The notes under the pieces: model-generated
Told to the model about the DNA's origin: nothing
What the model saw: only the letters and a program-made list of their open reading frames with translations
Database searches by the model: none
Program-made: the position numbers and the translations under genes
Part shown: piece by piece, positions 27,482-37,019 of the stretch
How positions within the stretch are numbered: position 1 is the stretch's first letter
Layout of the letters: the number at the start of each line of letters is the position of its first letter
Source of the DNA: an uncultured SAR92 cluster bacterium
GTDB taxonomy: Bacteria > Pseudomonadota > Gammaproteobacteria > Pseudomonadales > Porticoccaceae
NCBI GenBank assembly: GCA_902527245.1
Contig: CABZOI010000003.1
Coordinates: 62,001 to 126,000 of the forward strand
Reading direction: 5' to 3'
Length of the DNA: 64,000 nucleotides

Positions 27482-28924
27482 ATGGATGAATTACTCATAA
27501 AAGAGGCAACAATAAGCCAACCTTTACCTCACTCTGTTGAGGCTGAACAAGCTGTTCTTGGTGGTTTAATGCTTAAAAATGAAGCATTCGAATCAATATC
27601 TGATGTGCTGGTTGAAAAAGATTTTTATAACAAAGATCATCAATTAATTTTTTCTGCCATGGTAACTTTGGCAGATAACGGCCAACCCTTTGATCCCATA
27701 ACATTATCTGAAAACTTACAATCAAAAAATCATTTAGCCACAATTGGTGGAGCCGAGTATTTAGTTGAGTTAACTGAGAACACGCCTAGTGCCGCAAATA
27801 TCAAAGCATACTCACAGATTGTCATTGAAAGGTCTATTGTCAGACAACTTATATTGGCTGCTAGTGAAACAATTCAAAAAGGATTCAATCCTTTAGGTTG
27901 GGATAGCTCTAAACTCCTTGCGCAAGCAGAGAGTAGGTTGCAAGAGATAATTGAGAATAAACCAAAAATTGGTGGCTTTAAGAGTGTAGATTCATTAATA
28001 AAAGAGGCAGTCAACCGGCTCGACGAATTATTCAAAAGTGACTCAGATATTACTGGATTAAGTACTGGTTTTTCAGATCTTGATAAAATGACATCAGGGT
28101 TACAAAACTCTGATCTCGTAATTATCGCTGGCCGACCATCTATGGGAAAAACTGCGTTTGCGATGAACATAGTTGAACATACGGCGTTAAATCAAGATCG
28201 GCCAGTGTTAGTGTTTTCACTTGAAATGCCAGCGAATCAGCTTGTTGTTAGGATGTTATCATCTCTTGGTAAGATAGATCAGACTAGAATGAGATCGGGT
28301 AACCTTCTCGAGGACGACTGGCCAAGGCTCAGCTCAGCAGCTCAAAAACTTAAAAAAGCTTCACTATATATTGATGATACCGCAGGAATATCACCTTTCG
28401 AGATGAAAAATAGGATTAAAAAGTTTATTAGGGAAGAAGTTGAAAGAATTCGTTCAGAATTGCCGAAGGATAGCGATTTGAGTATGGACGAAATTGTTAA
28501 TAAATCTCAACCTAGTTTGATTGTCGTTGATTATTTGCAGTTGATGAATGGTACTAATGCCTCAGAGGGTAGGGTTCAGGAAATTTCTCAAATTTCTCGA
28601 GAGCTCAAAGGGCTGGCTAGAGATTATGAGTGTCCAGTCATCGCTTTATCTCAGTTGAGTAGGAATGTTGAACAAAGGCCCAACAAGCGACCAGTCAATG
28701 CAGATCTGCGAGAATCTGGTGCGATAGAGCAAGATGCAGATGTGGTAACGTTTATATACAGAGACGAGATATACAACGAGGATAGTGCTGACAAAGGAAT
28801 AGCAGAAATTATTATCGGAAAACAGAGAAATGGTCCCGTCGGCACTTGTAGATTGGCATTTATGGGGAAGTACACTCGCTTTGAAAATTTGGCTCGAGAA
28901 TATCAAAGAGATCAAGGGCTCTAA
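27482..28924 (+). CDS. dnaB: Replicative DNA helicase DnaB
   Basis: Hexameric 5'-3' helicase of the replication fork. The N-terminal domain begins LPHSVEAEQAVLGGLML; the RecA-like domain has Walker A GRPSMGKTAFAMNI, Walker B SLIVVDYLQLM and the arginine-finger/H4 region PVIALSQLSRNVEQRPNKRP (core LSQLSRNVEQR). I start it at ATG 27482 (480 residues, near the E. coli 471); a TTG at 27449 would add eleven residues of unusual sequence. The rpsF-rpsR-rplI-dnaB order is conserved in gammaproteobacteria. alr, often next, is replaced by panC. Confidence 0.97.
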   Translation: MDELLIKEATISQPLPHSVEAEQAVLGGLMLKNEAFESISDVLVEKDFYNKDHQLIFSAMVTLADNGQPFDPITLSENLQSKNHLATIGGAEYLVELTENTPSAANIKAYSQIVIERSIVRQLILAASETIQKGFNPLGWDSSKLLAQAESRLQEIIENKPKIGGFKSVDSLIKEAVNRLDELFKSDSDITGLSTGFSDLDKMTSGLQNSDLVIIAGRPSMGKTAFAMNIVEHTALNQDRPVLVFSLEMPANQLVVRMLSSLGKIDQTRMRSGNLLEDDWPRLSSAAQKLKKASLYIDDTAGISPFEMKNRIKKFIREEVERIRSELPKDSDLSMDEIVNKSQPSLIVVDYLQLMNGTNASEGRVQEISQISRELKGLARDYECPVIALSQLSRNVEQRPNKRPVNADLRESGAIEQDADVVTFIYRDEIYNEDSADKGIAEIIIGKQRNGPVGTCRLAFMGKYTRFENLAREYQRDQGL

Positions 28925-28932
28925 TTTCTAAA

Positions 28933-29781
28933 ATGCAAATTTATAATAGTGCAGATGGATTAAGATCGAGTCTAGCAAGCGATAAGTTAGATGGTAAGAA
29001 GATTGCGTTAGTACCTACAATGGGTAATCTGCATGATGGTCATCTCGCACTTATAGAAAAAGCAAAAGAAACTAGTGACGTGGTTGTCTGCTCAATTTTT
29101 GTAAATGCACTTCAGTTCAATTTAAAAGAGGATTGGGAACAATACCCAAGAACATTTGACACTGATTGCGAGAAATTACGTAGCGTTGGCTGTGACTATT
29201 TATTTCATCCTACTGAGACAGAAATGTATCCAAATGGACTAGACACGCAGACGAAAGTTGTCTGTCCATACTTGACTGATGTTTTATGTGGAGCCAGCAG
29301 GCCAGGACATTTTGAGGGTGTTACAACTGTCGTATCCAAGCTTTTAAATATTGTTCAACCCCATGAGGCTGTCTTTGGTGTAAAAGATTATCAGCAATTA
29401 ATCGTCATAAAAAGACTCATAGAGGATTTATGTTTCCCTGTGAAAATAATATCTGCCCCAATTCATCGAGAAATTGATGGTTTGGCAATGAGTTCTAGAA
29501 ATTGGCATATCGAAAGTGACGAGAGACCCAAAGTAATAATATTAAAAGAGGTCATAGATTGGATTGCTGAGAACATTCTAAACGGGAATTTAGATTTTTT
29601 TGATCTTGAGAGTATCGCAATTGAAAGGATCAATAAGCGAGGCTTTGAGGTAGACTATATAACTTGTTGTAATAGTGAAACTCTCGATTTTGCAGCAAAT
29701 GATGATAAAAACATAACCGTTCTTGGTGCCATATACACAAAAAAAGCACGTCTAATCGATAACGTTAGTGTTCAGTTGTAA
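28933..29781 (+). CDS. panC: Pantothenate synthetase
   Basis: ATP-dependent condensation of pantoate and beta-alanine. At 282 residues it carries PTMGNLHDGHL with the two nucleotide-binding histidines H34 and H37, GASRPGHFEGVTTVVSKLLNIVQP (core ASRPGHFEGVTTVVSK), KDYQQL and MSSRN. Two usually conserved positions differ: the proline of SIFVNP is alanine (SIFVNALQF) and the glutamate of FGEKD is valine (FGVKD). Both may be tolerated. It starts eight bases after dnaB; panB is not adjacent, as often found. Confidence 0.93.
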   Translation: MQIYNSADGLRSSLASDKLDGKKIALVPTMGNLHDGHLALIEKAKETSDVVVCSIFVNALQFNLKEDWEQYPRTFDTDCEKLRSVGCDYLFHPTETEMYPNGLDTQTKVVCPYLTDVLCGASRPGHFEGVTTVVSKLLNIVQPHEAVFGVKDYQQLIVIKRLIEDLCFPVKIISAPIHREIDGLAMSSRNWHIESDERPKVIILKEVIDWIAENILNGNLDFFDLESIAIERINKRGFEVDYITCCNSETLDFAANDDKNITVLGAIYTKKARLIDNVSVQL

Positions 29782-29829
29782 CGTTTGATAACTCTAATCT
29801 GAAAACTTATAGCGTGTTACTTTAAATTG

Positions 29830-29858
29830 TTGACTTAAAGGCTTAATTTCTCTACTCT
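29830..29858 (+). promoter_or_regulatory. Candidate sigma-70 promoter of ilvBH
   Basis: TTGACT (29830-29835) and TACTCT (29853-29858) with a 17-nt spacer lie about 190 nt before ilvB. The -35 matches consensus at five of six bases, the -10 at four. A 14-nt perfect palindrome TCTCTTTAAAGAGA (29866-29879) lies at the expected transcription start and might be an operator. Confidence 0.4.
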
Positions 29859-29878
29859 TCATCCGTCTCTTTAAAGAG

Positions 29879-29935
29879 ATGTTAATCCAGAAAGACGTTA
29901 TCAGTGTCACTGGCGCCAAAAACTTGTGGTTATAA
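29879..29935 (+). CDS. Possible branched-chain leader peptide upstream of ilvB
   Basis: An 18-codon frame reads MLIQKDVISVTGAKNLWL and stop. Seven of its 18 residues are Leu, Ile or Val, as in ilv leader peptides that control attenuation. It begins about 15 nt after the predicted start of transcription. Against it: the purine-rich AAAGAG directly touches the ATG, leaving no proper spacing, and I find no GC-rich hairpin plus T-run between it and ilvB. It is recorded as a candidate only. Confidence 0.25.
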   Translation: MLIQKDVISVTGAKNLWL

Positions 29936-30006
29936 CCCATAGCCTAAAGTGAAAGGTAACTTAGATTTTAAGACCTACCGAAGTATATCGCGGCCTCCAT
30001 GACACA

Positions 30007-30035
30007 AATCTTTCTGTAAGATTCTAACCAAGAAT
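30007..30035 (+). promoter_or_regulatory. Two mutually exclusive hairpins before ilvB
   Basis: AATCTT (30007-30012) pairs with AAGATT (30018-30023); ATTCT (30021-30025) pairs with AGAAT (30031-30035). They share bases 30021-30023, so only one can form. The ilvB Shine-Dalgarno AGGTG (30038-30042) follows directly. The stems are AT-rich and weak; a switching role is speculative. Confidence 0.25.
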
Positions 30036-30047
30036 ATAGGTGAATTT

Positions 30048-31784
30048 ATGGAGCATTTATCAGGTGGTGACATATTAATTCGCGCATTACGAGACGCAAA
30101 TGTAAAGTACATTTGGGGCTATCCTGGTGGTGCCGCACTTCATATTTATGACGCAATCTACAGACAAGAGGATGTCGTTCATTTGCTTGTTAGACATGAG
30201 CAGGCAGCTGTGCATGCAGCCGATGGGTTCTCAAGAACGACAGGTGAGGTAGGAACGGCACTAGTTACCTCTGGGCCTGGTGCGACGAATGCTATTACGG
30301 GCATTGCTACAGCATATATGGATTCAATTCCCTTAGTGGTTATATCAGGTCAGGTGCCATCAAGTAAGATAGGACAAGACGCGTTTCAAGAAACTGACAT
30401 GGTGGGAGTATCCCGACCCATTGTGAAACACAGTTTTCTGGTGACTAAAACAGAAGACATTGCTCCTACGATTGCGAAAGCGTATTTTATTGCAAAGAGT
30501 GGTCGTCCTGGTCCTGTGGTTGTTGATATTCCGAAAGATGTTACTGAACCAAATAAGAAAGTTCCGTACCAATTTCCTAAAAAAGTCAAAATGAGATCCT
30601 ACCAACCAGTGAATCGCGGTCATCAAGGTCAAATAAAGCGAGCTATAAAAACACTCATCTCAAGTAAACGGCCTATTATTTATGCAGGAGGGGGTGTAAT
30701 TATTGATAATGCATCGGAACACTTAACCCAGCTTGCACGCAGAGTCAATGCGCCGGTGACCAATACTCTGATGGGTCTGGGGGCTTTTCCTGGAACCGAT
30801 CCTCAGTTTCTCGGAATGCTTGGAATGCATGGGACTTATGAGGCAAACAGTGCAATGCACCACGCGGATGTTGTTTTTGCTGTTGGGGCCAGATTTGATG
30901 ATAGAGTAACTAATGAGATTGATAAGTTCTGCCCTAAAGCAACTATTATTCACATAGACATAGATCCGACCTCAGTTTCAAAAAATATTAGTGCTGATAT
31001 TCCAATAGTGGGACGCTGTTCAACGGTTTTGAAAAGCATGTTGGATTTTATTGATTCCGAGAAATTGAATGTTGAGTCAGATGAATTAGCTAGATGGTGG
31101 GATCAAATTAATGAATGGAGAGATTTACATGGCTTATATACAAAACCACGCTATGAGCCCAGTAAATCGGCAGTAATCAAACCTCAGGACGTCATTAAGG
31201 CTGTCTATGATGTGACCGGTGGAAAAGCAATAGTCACATCGGATGTTGGTCAGCATCAAATGTTTGCCGCGCAGTACTATCTATTTGACAAGCCAAGACA
31301 ATGGATCAATTCAGGAGGTTTAGGAACAATGGGTTTTGGTTTACCTGCGGCTATGGGTGCAAAGTTAGCACAACCTGATAGTGAAGTAGTTTGCATCACG
31401 GGGGAGGGAAGTATTCAAATGTGTATTCAAGAGCTGTCTACTTGTGCGCAACATAATCTACCCGTCAAGATTGTTAATTTGAATAATTCAGCTCTAGGGA
31501 TGGTTCGCCAATGGCAAGATATGCAATATAGTAGTCGGTATGCCCAGAGTCTCTATGAGGATTCACTTCCCGATTTTGTCGCATTATCTGAGGCCTATGG
31601 ACATTTAGGTGTAAAAATAACTCGCTATGAAGATTTGCACTCTGAACTGGAAAAATATTTTGCGTTAAAAGATAGAACGGTTTTTCTTGATATCTGTGTT
31701 GATAAGTCAGAGCACGTTTACCCTATGCAAGTCTCTGGGGGATCAATGCGTGATTTATGGCTCAGTAAAACGGAGAAAACATAA
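30048..31784 (+). CDS. ilvB: Acetolactate synthase large (catalytic) subunit
   Basis: Thiamin-diphosphate enzyme making acetolactate or acetohydroxybutyrate for valine, leucine and isoleucine. The 578 residues show [13 protein letters not shown] with [12 protein letters not shown] (catalytic glutamate in RHEQAA), the FAD-binding middle domain with DDRVTN, and the C-terminal ThDP site [13 protein letters not shown] to [13 protein letters not shown]. The metal-binding GDG reads GEG, a substitution I recall from pseudomonad IlvI proteins. It belongs to the IlvI-like type. The stop overlaps ilvH as TAATG. Confidence 0.96.
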   Translation: MEHLSGGDILIRALRDANVKYIWGYPGGAALHIYDAIYRQEDVVHLLVRHEQAAVHAADGFSRTTGEVGTALVTSGPGATNAITGIATAYMDSIPLVVISGQVPSSKIGQDAFQETDMVGVSRPIVKHSFLVTKTEDIAPTIAKAYFIAKSGRPGPVVVDIPKDVTEPNKKVPYQFPKKVKMRSYQPVNRGHQGQIKRAIKTLISSKRPIIYAGGGVIIDNASEHLTQLARRVNAPVTNTLMGLGAFPGTDPQFLGMLGMHGTYEANSAMHHADVVFAVGARFDDRVTNEIDKFCPKATIIHIDIDPTSVSKNISADIPIVGRCSTVLKSMLDFIDSEKLNVESDELARWWDQINEWRDLHGLYTKPRYEPSKSAVIKPQDVIKAVYDVTGGKAIVTSDVGQHQMFAAQYYLFDKPRQWINSGGLGTMGFGLPAAMGAKLAQPDSEVVCITGEGSIQMCIQELSTCAQHNLPVKIVNLNNSALGMVRQWQDMQYSSRYAQSLYEDSLPDFVALSEAYGHLGVKITRYEDLHSELEKYFALKDRTVFLDICVDKSEHVYPMQVSGGSMRDLWLSKTEKT

Positions 31785-32278
31785 TGCGGAGGATAATTTC
31801 AATATTGCTTGAAAATGAGTTCGGTTCTTTATCCCGAGTTGTCGGTTTGTTTTCTCAGCGTGGCTATAACATTGATACGCTTACTGTAGCGCCAACTGAT
31901 GACGAAACACTTTCGAGAATAACACTGACCACAGAAGGTGACGATAAAATGGTAGAGCAAATTGTGAAACAGCTCTATAAATTAATCGACACTTTAAAAG
32001 TTACGGATTTGACTAATGGGTCCCATATCGAGAGAGAGCTCATGCTGGTCAAAATAAAGTCAAAAGATTTATCTGAGCGAGCTGAAATTAAAAGCTGTGT
32101 TGATGTCTTCAGAGGATCAATCGTTGACCTTACCCCGAAAACATATACTATTCAGTTAGTTGGTGATTCTGAGAAGTTAGATGCTTTTCTGCATGCAACA
32201 AACCATTTAGAGGTCGTAGAGGTGGTAAGAAGTGGAGTTTCTGGTATCTCAAGGGGAGATAAATATCTAAAAGTCTAA
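31784..32278 (+). CDS. ilvH: Acetolactate synthase small (regulatory) subunit
   Basis: Regulatory partner that stimulates IlvB and confers valine feedback inhibition. The N-terminal ACT domain is RRIISILLENEFGSLSRVVGLF with RGYNIDTLTVAPT; a C-terminal ACT-like domain follows from about residue 80. 164 residues, normal. The ATG at 31784 shares one base with the ilvB stop, so translation is coupled. ilvC, normally next in gammaproteobacteria, is missing: a phosphatase gene follows after 65 nt. Confidence 0.96.
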   Translation: MRRIISILLENEFGSLSRVVGLFSQRGYNIDTLTVAPTDDETLSRITLTTEGDDKMVEQIVKQLYKLIDTLKVTDLTNGSHIERELMLVKIKSKDLSERAEIKSCVDVFRGSIVDLTPKTYTIQLVGDSEKLDAFLHATNHLEVVEVVRSGVSGISRGDKYLKV

Positions 32279-32343
32279 AATTTTTCAGACCCCATTACAC
32301 ATTTGTTTGAATTATTAAATAAAACCTGTGAAGTGTTTTTTAT

Positions 32344-33129
32344 ATGAGAAAAGCTGATCGCTCACGCTCTATCAAGCTAGATGGAGGTATCAATTTCCGC
32401 GACTTGGGTGGCTACAAAAATATTGAATCAAGAACAGTGCGTTGGAGGAAAATATTTAGAAGCGGTCACCTTGCTGATATTTCTGATAGTGATATCAATG
32501 AGCTTAAACGTTTTGGTTTAACCGAAATCCATGATTTTCGTCGTGACAGTGAACAAATACAGTCTCCAACAGGCGTTCTTCCCTTTAAAATTATCGACGA
32601 TTATCAAATATCGATAGGCGATATTTCAAAGTTTTGGGAATTTTTATCATCTGGAAGGCTCACTTCGGGATCAGCACATGAGCTGGTAGTTAATTCATAT
32701 AGACAGTGTGTTACAGATGTTGTGGCTCCATTTTCAAGATTCCTTAAAGGAATTGCTCGGAATTCAAATAACACTTCACTATTTCATTGTTCTGCAGGAA
32801 AAGATCGAACTGGTATGGCTGCAGCTCTTCTCTTATCTTGTCTAGATGTTCCAAGAGAAACAATTGTTCAAGATTATCTTCTCACACAGAAGTACTACAA
32901 TCCTGAGAAGTTGATAAAGATAATAGAGCGTCATTTACGAGATGCGGATGTCCATTCATGGGAAAGATCATGGCTAATCCCTTATGTTTCTGTTCATGAG
33001 CAAAATATTAATGCTTTTTTGGATTCAATTGATCTGCAATTTGGTTCAATGAAAAATTTCATACAGGGTGAATTAGAGGTTTCCGCTGAAGAGTTGAGTG
33101 AGCTTCAAAATAACTTTTTGGAGGGATGA
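32344..33129 (+). CDS. Tyrosine-phosphatase-like protein (Y_phosphatase3 type)
   Basis: A 261-residue cytosolic protein of the cysteine-based phosphatase superfamily. N-terminal GGINFRDLGGYKN is typical of the family that includes mycobacterial PtpB and Listeria LipA, and the P-loop FHCSAGKDRTG contains nucleophile C149 and R155. The lysine and aspartate of the loop (AGKDRTG) are seen in members that also act on phosphoinositides or other lipids, but the substrate here is unknown. No signal peptide is visible. It sits between ilvH and pssA, a place usually taken by ilvC, and reads in the same direction. Confidence 0.85.
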   Translation: MRKADRSRSIKLDGGINFRDLGGYKNIESRTVRWRKIFRSGHLADISDSDINELKRFGLTEIHDFRRDSEQIQSPTGVLPFKIIDDYQISIGDISKFWEFLSSGRLTSGSAHELVVNSYRQCVTDVVAPFSRFLKGIARNSNNTSLFHCSAGKDRTGMAAALLLSCLDVPRETIVQDYLLTQKYYNPEKLIKIIERHLRDADVHSWERSWLIPYVSVHEQNINAFLDSIDLQFGSMKNFIQGELEVSAEELSELQNNFLEG

Positions 33130-33177
33130 GTTTTAATAGCGTATACTCCAACGCTTTGAACAGGGTAATTAAATAAA

Positions 33178-33951
33178 TTGCGAAAAACTAAAAATAAAAA
33201 AATAATTGAAATCATAAAAAACTCCGATTCAACATCACCAGACAATTTTCGTTCTCGTAGAAAAGGAATTTATTTTCTGCCTAATTTGTTGACAACAGGC
33301 GCACTGTTTGCAGGTTTTTACTCTATTTTGATGAGCTTTGGCGGACATTATCAATCTGCTGTGATAGCACTTTTTGTAGCAATGGTTTTCGATGGGCTTG
33401 ATGGACGCGTTGCAAGATTGACAAATACACAGAGTGAGTTCGGTGTTCAATACGATAGTCTCTCCGATATGGTGTCTTTTGGTATTGCTCCAGCGATTGC
33501 GGCATATGGGTGGGGTGTAAATACTCTTGATCAACTTGGGCTTGCATGCGTTTTTCTTTATGCATCATGCGCTGCATTAAGATTGGCGCGATTCAATGTT
33601 GCGATGGGTAACGCAAAATCTAGTGACTTTACAGGTCTTCCTAGCCCTGTTGCTGCGGCACTTGTGGCTGGATTTATTTGGTCGCTATCAAGCTCTGTCT
33701 CGACACAATGGTTATTTACCTTTGGTGCACTGGTGACCGCGTTAGCTGGGTTATTGATGGTTTCAAATTTTTCTTATCCGAGCTTCAAGGATTTTGATGT
33801 CAAAGGCCGAGTTCCATTTTTAAATATATTTTTTATGGTAATTACTCTTATTATTATTACCATAGATCCAGCAAAGGTTTTGTTTTTGATGGCGCTTGTC
33901 TACTCTGCACTAGGACCTTTAAAGATTTTGAATGGATTACGTTCGAATTGA
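33178..33951 (+). CDS. pssA: CDP-diacylglycerol-serine O-phosphatidyltransferase (type II PssA)
   Basis: Integral membrane enzyme making phosphatidylserine, precursor of phosphatidylethanolamine. The CDP-alcohol signature is DGLDGRVARLTNTQSEFGVQYDSLSD (core DGRVAR then YDSLSD), within about eight membrane segments; the N-terminus is basic and lysine-rich. ILPNLLTTG-like YFLPNLLTTGALFAGF matches PssA rather than PgsA. Start is TTG at 33178 with a distant GGG; no ATG fits. ilv-pssA-leuA linkage is common in gammaproteobacteria. Confidence 0.92.
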   Translation: MRKTKNKKIIEIIKNSDSTSPDNFRSRRKGIYFLPNLLTTGALFAGFYSILMSFGGHYQSAVIALFVAMVFDGLDGRVARLTNTQSEFGVQYDSLSDMVSFGIAPAIAAYGWGVNTLDQLGLACVFLYASCAALRLARFNVAMGNAKSSDFTGLPSPVAAALVAGFIWSLSSSVSTQWLFTFGALVTALAGLLMVSNFSYPSFKDFDVKGRVPFLNIFFMVITLIIITIDPAKVLFLMALVYSALGPLKILNGLRSN

Positions 33952-33974
33952 TTGAGGAAATACGTTAAGAAATT

Positions 33975-35522
33975 ATGTCCTCCGAGAAAGAAAAGTTAAT
34001 TGTTTTCGACACTACTTTGCGTGATGGAGAGCAAAGCCCAGGAGCTTCGATGACAAAGGAGGAGAAGCTTCGGATTGCTAAACTATTAGAGCGGATGAAG
34101 GTCGATGTTATCGAAGCTGGATTCGCGATTTCAAGTCAAGGTGATTTTGAAGCAATTCAATTAATATCTGAGAACGTCCATCAAAGTATAGTATGTAGTC
34201 TCTCAAGAGCAATAACCGCAGATATTCACCGAGCTGGAGAGGCATTAAAAAAAGCAAATGCTGGTAGAATTCATACTTTCATTGCTACCTCACCAATTCA
34301 TATGCAACATAAGTTAAAAATGGAGCCCGATGAAGTCATCCATCAAGCGATCGGAGCTGTCAAGTTAGCGAGAAACCTAATCAATGATGTTGAGTTTTCA
34401 CTCGAAGATGCTAGTAGAAGTGATTTTGAATTTATGTGTCGAGTTACTGAGCAAGTTATAAATGCGGGTGCGAGAACGATTAATTTCCCAGATACGGTAG
34501 GTTACGCTGCTCCTGGAGAATACGGGCAAATTATAAAGAGATTAATTGAAAATGTTCCAAATTCTGATAAGGCTGTATTTAGTGTGCACTGTCATAACGA
34601 TTTGGGTTTGGCAGTTGCTAACAGTCTGAGTGCAGTCAATTTTGGCGCTAGGCAAGTAGAATGCACAATTAATGGCCTTGGTGAGAGAGCAGGAAATGCA
34701 TCTTTAGAGGAGCTGGTTATGGCTCTTAAAACAAGAAGTGATCTATATCCAGTGAATACCGATATTGATGCTTCATATATTGTGCCGATTTCAAAACTTG
34801 TCTCGAGCATAACAGGATTTCCAGTTCAACCAAATAAGGCAATCGTTGGAGCAAACGCATTCGCGCATGAATCGGGCATACATCAAGATGGTGTGCTTAA
34901 GATGAGAGAGACCTATGAAATAATGAAAGCAGAGGATGTAGGTTGGTCAAGGAACAAACTATCATTGGGCAAGCTATCAGGACGTGCAGCATTTACGGCA
35001 AGACTTGCTGAGCTGGATATTATTTTGGATGATAAAAATGAGTTTGAAAACGCTTTTAAAAAATTTAAATCTCTTGCTGATAAAAAGAGAGAAATTTTTG
35101 ATGAAGATTTGCAAACACTTATCTCAGAAATTCAATATGGTGAGGACCAACGATATACATTGGTAGATTTAGAGATTAAATCAAAATTAGGTAAATCTCC
35201 GAATGCTAAAATAATGATCGGGCACGAGGGACAGATTAATGTATCTGAATCACTTGGAGATGGCGCAGTAGACGCCATATTTAATGCGATTGAGAAGTTA
35301 ATTGATAGTGGATCAAAACTTGAAGTATATTCTGTAAACGCGGTTACACAAGGGACTGACTCACAAGGAGAAGTTTCAGTTAGACTTGAAAAAGATGGAA
35401 AAATCGTGAACGGGCAGGGAGCAGACACTGATATCCTTGTTGCAAGTGCAAAAGCATATTTGAATGCAATTAATCTAATGCAGAATCCAGAGAAGGTTCA
35501 TCCTCAACTCGGAGGTATCTAA
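33975..35522 (+). CDS. leuA: 2-isopropylmalate synthase
   Basis: First committed enzyme of leucine synthesis, condensing acetyl-CoA with 2-oxoisovalerate. The 515 residues have [16 protein letters not shown] at the N-terminus (catalytic R and metal D in LRDGEQ), [15 protein letters not shown] with metal-binding Hx[15 protein letters not shown], and a C-terminal regulatory LeuA dimer domain (from about 395, [10 protein letters not shown] and [19 protein letters not shown]) that senses leucine. The start is preceded by a weak site. Downstream genes read on in the same direction after 7 nt. Confidence 0.96.
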   Translation: MSSEKEKLIVFDTTLRDGEQSPGASMTKEEKLRIAKLLERMKVDVIEAGFAISSQGDFEAIQLISENVHQSIVCSLSRAITADIHRAGEALKKANAGRIHTFIATSPIHMQHKLKMEPDEVIHQAIGAVKLARNLINDVEFSLEDASRSDFEFMCRVTEQVINAGARTINFPDTVGYAAPGEYGQIIKRLIENVPNSDKAVFSVHCHNDLGLAVANSLSAVNFGARQVECTINGLGERAGNASLEELVMALKTRSDLYPVNTDIDASYIVPISKLVSSITGFPVQPNKAIVGANAFAHESGIHQDGVLKMRETYEIMKAEDVGWSRNKLSLGKLSGRAAFTARLAELDIILDDKNEFENAFKKFKSLADKKREIFDEDLQTLISEIQYGEDQRYTLVDLEIKSKLGKSPNAKIMIGHEGQINVSESLGDGAVDAIFNAIEKLIDSGSKLEVYSVNAVTQGTDSQGEVSVRLEKDGKIVNGQGADTDILVASAKAYLNAINLMQNPEKVHPQLGGI

Positions 35523-35529
35523 AAAACTG

Positions 35530-36018
35530 ATGGATTTCAAGCCGTCATATCTCAATTTTTTTGGAATAGTCAATTATGTAGAGAGAGACAGATCTGGTGA
35601 AAAGCAAAAAAAAATTATCCCGAGAGAAACTATCACATATTCTTATCTTCACGATCTGATAATTGTAAGTATTTTTGAAGAGTCGATTTCTGACTCAGAG
35701 AAAAAATTACTAGAGTTAATAGCGAGATCGATCAGGGAGGAGCCACTCGAATTAAAAAAAATTAGTGAAATTAGAGATAATCAAAATCTGTTTAGCCAAG
35801 TAGGAAAATTAATTATTGATAACCAAATCAAAATTTTGATTGGGTTTGGTGAACGTTTGAAGAATGAATACGAGGATTTTATTGATACAGAATTGAGAGA
35901 ATCAAGTTTAGCCATAAACTGTATATTTTTACCCTCGCTAAGAACTATTATTGAAAAACCTGAATTAAAACGCGATATTTGGGAAAAGATAAAATTTCTC
36001 AGAGAGGCCTCGCATTGA
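35530..36018 (+). CDS. Putative DNA polymerase III psi subunit (HolD-like)
   Basis: A 162-residue divergent protein. Three things suggest HolD (psi), which links chi to the clamp loader. First, it directly precedes rimI, the usual HolD position. Second, the N-terminus YLNFFGIVNYVER resembles the psi start where a short motif contacts the clamp loader. Third, the C-terminus LPSLRTIIEKPELKRDIWEKI resembles the psi core (pattern P-x-L-x2-L-x3-P-x2-K-x3-W-x2-I). It is otherwise low in recognisable motifs. The stop overlaps rimI as TTGA. Without a profile search I rate this as probable, not certain. Confidence 0.55.
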   Translation: MDFKPSYLNFFGIVNYVERDRSGEKQKKIIPRETITYSYLHDLIIVSIFEESISDSEKKLLELIARSIREEPLELKKISEIRDNQNLFSQVGKLIIDNQIKILIGFGERLKNEYEDFIDTELRESSLAINCIFLPSLRTIIEKPELKRDIWEKIKFLREASH

Positions 36019-36473
36019 GTCACTCTGAAAGAGATAGTAATTCTTTTTCACTTGAAAAATTAAGAAAGACACACCTACCCATTGTATGGGACATGCAAAA
36101 AAGCGAGACTCTTATTACATGGTCTGAGAGACAATTTGTTGAATCATACGACAATGTTTATGTGCTTCTTAGCGGAAATAAGGAGATAGTTGGCTTTACA
36201 GTAATCCTTGAAAATCCACCGGATGCTGAGATACATAATCTTTTTATTTGTAATGAATTGCGAGGTAGAGGGTTAGGAAAAATCTTATTTAAACAAGCGA
36301 TACAAATGCTAAGTGCTGAGGTTGAAAATTTATATCTCGAAGTAAGTGAGGATAATAATATCGCTATAGCACTCTACAAAAGTTTAGGATTTGAGGAGAT
36401 AGGCGCAAGGAAGAATTACTACAGAAAAGGGTCAACAGCTAGTAATGCAATAATCATGCATCTTTTGATATAG
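36015..36473 (+). CDS. rimI: Ribosomal protein S18 alanine N-acetyltransferase RimI
   Basis: GNAT enzyme that acetylates the N-terminal alanine of S18. The acetyl-CoA loop is NELRGRGLGKILF (pattern RxxGxG), followed by LYLEVSEDNNIAIALYKSLGFEEIGARKNYY (core EVSEDNNIAIALYKSLGF), typical of RimI. I set the start at TTG 36015, overlapping the HolD-like stop as TTGA, with GAGAGG eight to nine bases upstream; this gives about 152 residues. A longer frame from TTG 35979 would run 36 bases into the upstream gene. Its likely substrate is encoded at 25867. Confidence 0.88.
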   Translation: MSHSERDSNSFSLEKLRKTHLPIVWDMQKSETLITWSERQFVESYDNVYVLLSGNKEIVGFTVILENPPDAEIHNLFICNELRGRGLGKILFKQAIQMLSAEVENLYLEVSEDNNIAIALYKSLGFEEIGARKNYYRKGSTASNAIIMHLLI

Positions 36474-36553
36474 AAAAGTCGCTTGTTGAGTCCGTTTTCC
36501 TGGGTTATTCTGATTTGTGTTCGCTTAAATGTGGTTTTTAACTGGGAGTTCTC

Positions 36554-37000
36554 ATGGATATTGAAGTTTTGTATTGGTATTGGATGGTTCTGGGTTTAAT
36601 TCTAATAGTTGCAGAGATTTTTATACCTAGCTTCACAATCCTATGGTTTGGTATCGGAGCAATGCTGGTAGGGATGACAATGCTCGTGGTTGATATCTCA
36701 TTCACAATCCAAGTATTACTCTGGACACTATTTTCGATTACAAGCACCATACTATGGTTTCGCTCGGTCAAACCATACCTTTCATCATTGAAAAAAAATT
36801 CAAAAGATTTTGAGTCTGCTATCGGTGAATTCGGGGTGGTTACAAAATTACCAGCGGGAGAGACATATGGGAAAATAAGGTTTTCGACGCCTATTTTAGA
36901 TAAGGACGAATGGGATTTTAAATGCAATGACGTAATAAAATTAGGCGATAAATTACAAATTCAAGAAATTAACAAAAGTTACCTGCTAGTGTCGAAGTAA
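36554..37000 (+). CDS. NfeD-like membrane protein
   Basis: A short-form NfeD protein of 148 residues: two or three membrane segments (about 8-30, 35-50, 52-70) and a C-terminal OB-fold (about 85-148). These proteins partner with SPFH/stomatin proteins, and here the SPFH gene follows after 19 nt, which supports the call. The ATG at 36554 is preceded by GGGAG (36543-36547). Function is thought to be membrane microdomain quality control; the catalytic serine protease domain of long NfeD is absent. Confidence 0.88.
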   Translation: MDIEVLYWYWMVLGLILIVAEIFIPSFTILWFGIGAMLVGMTMLVVDISFTIQVLLWTLFSITSTILWFRSVKPYLSSLKKNSKDFESAIGEFGVVTKLPAGETYGKIRFSTPILDKDEWDFKCNDVIKLGDKLQIQEINKSYLLVSK

Positions 37001-37019
37001 AAAATATAGGAGATTTATT

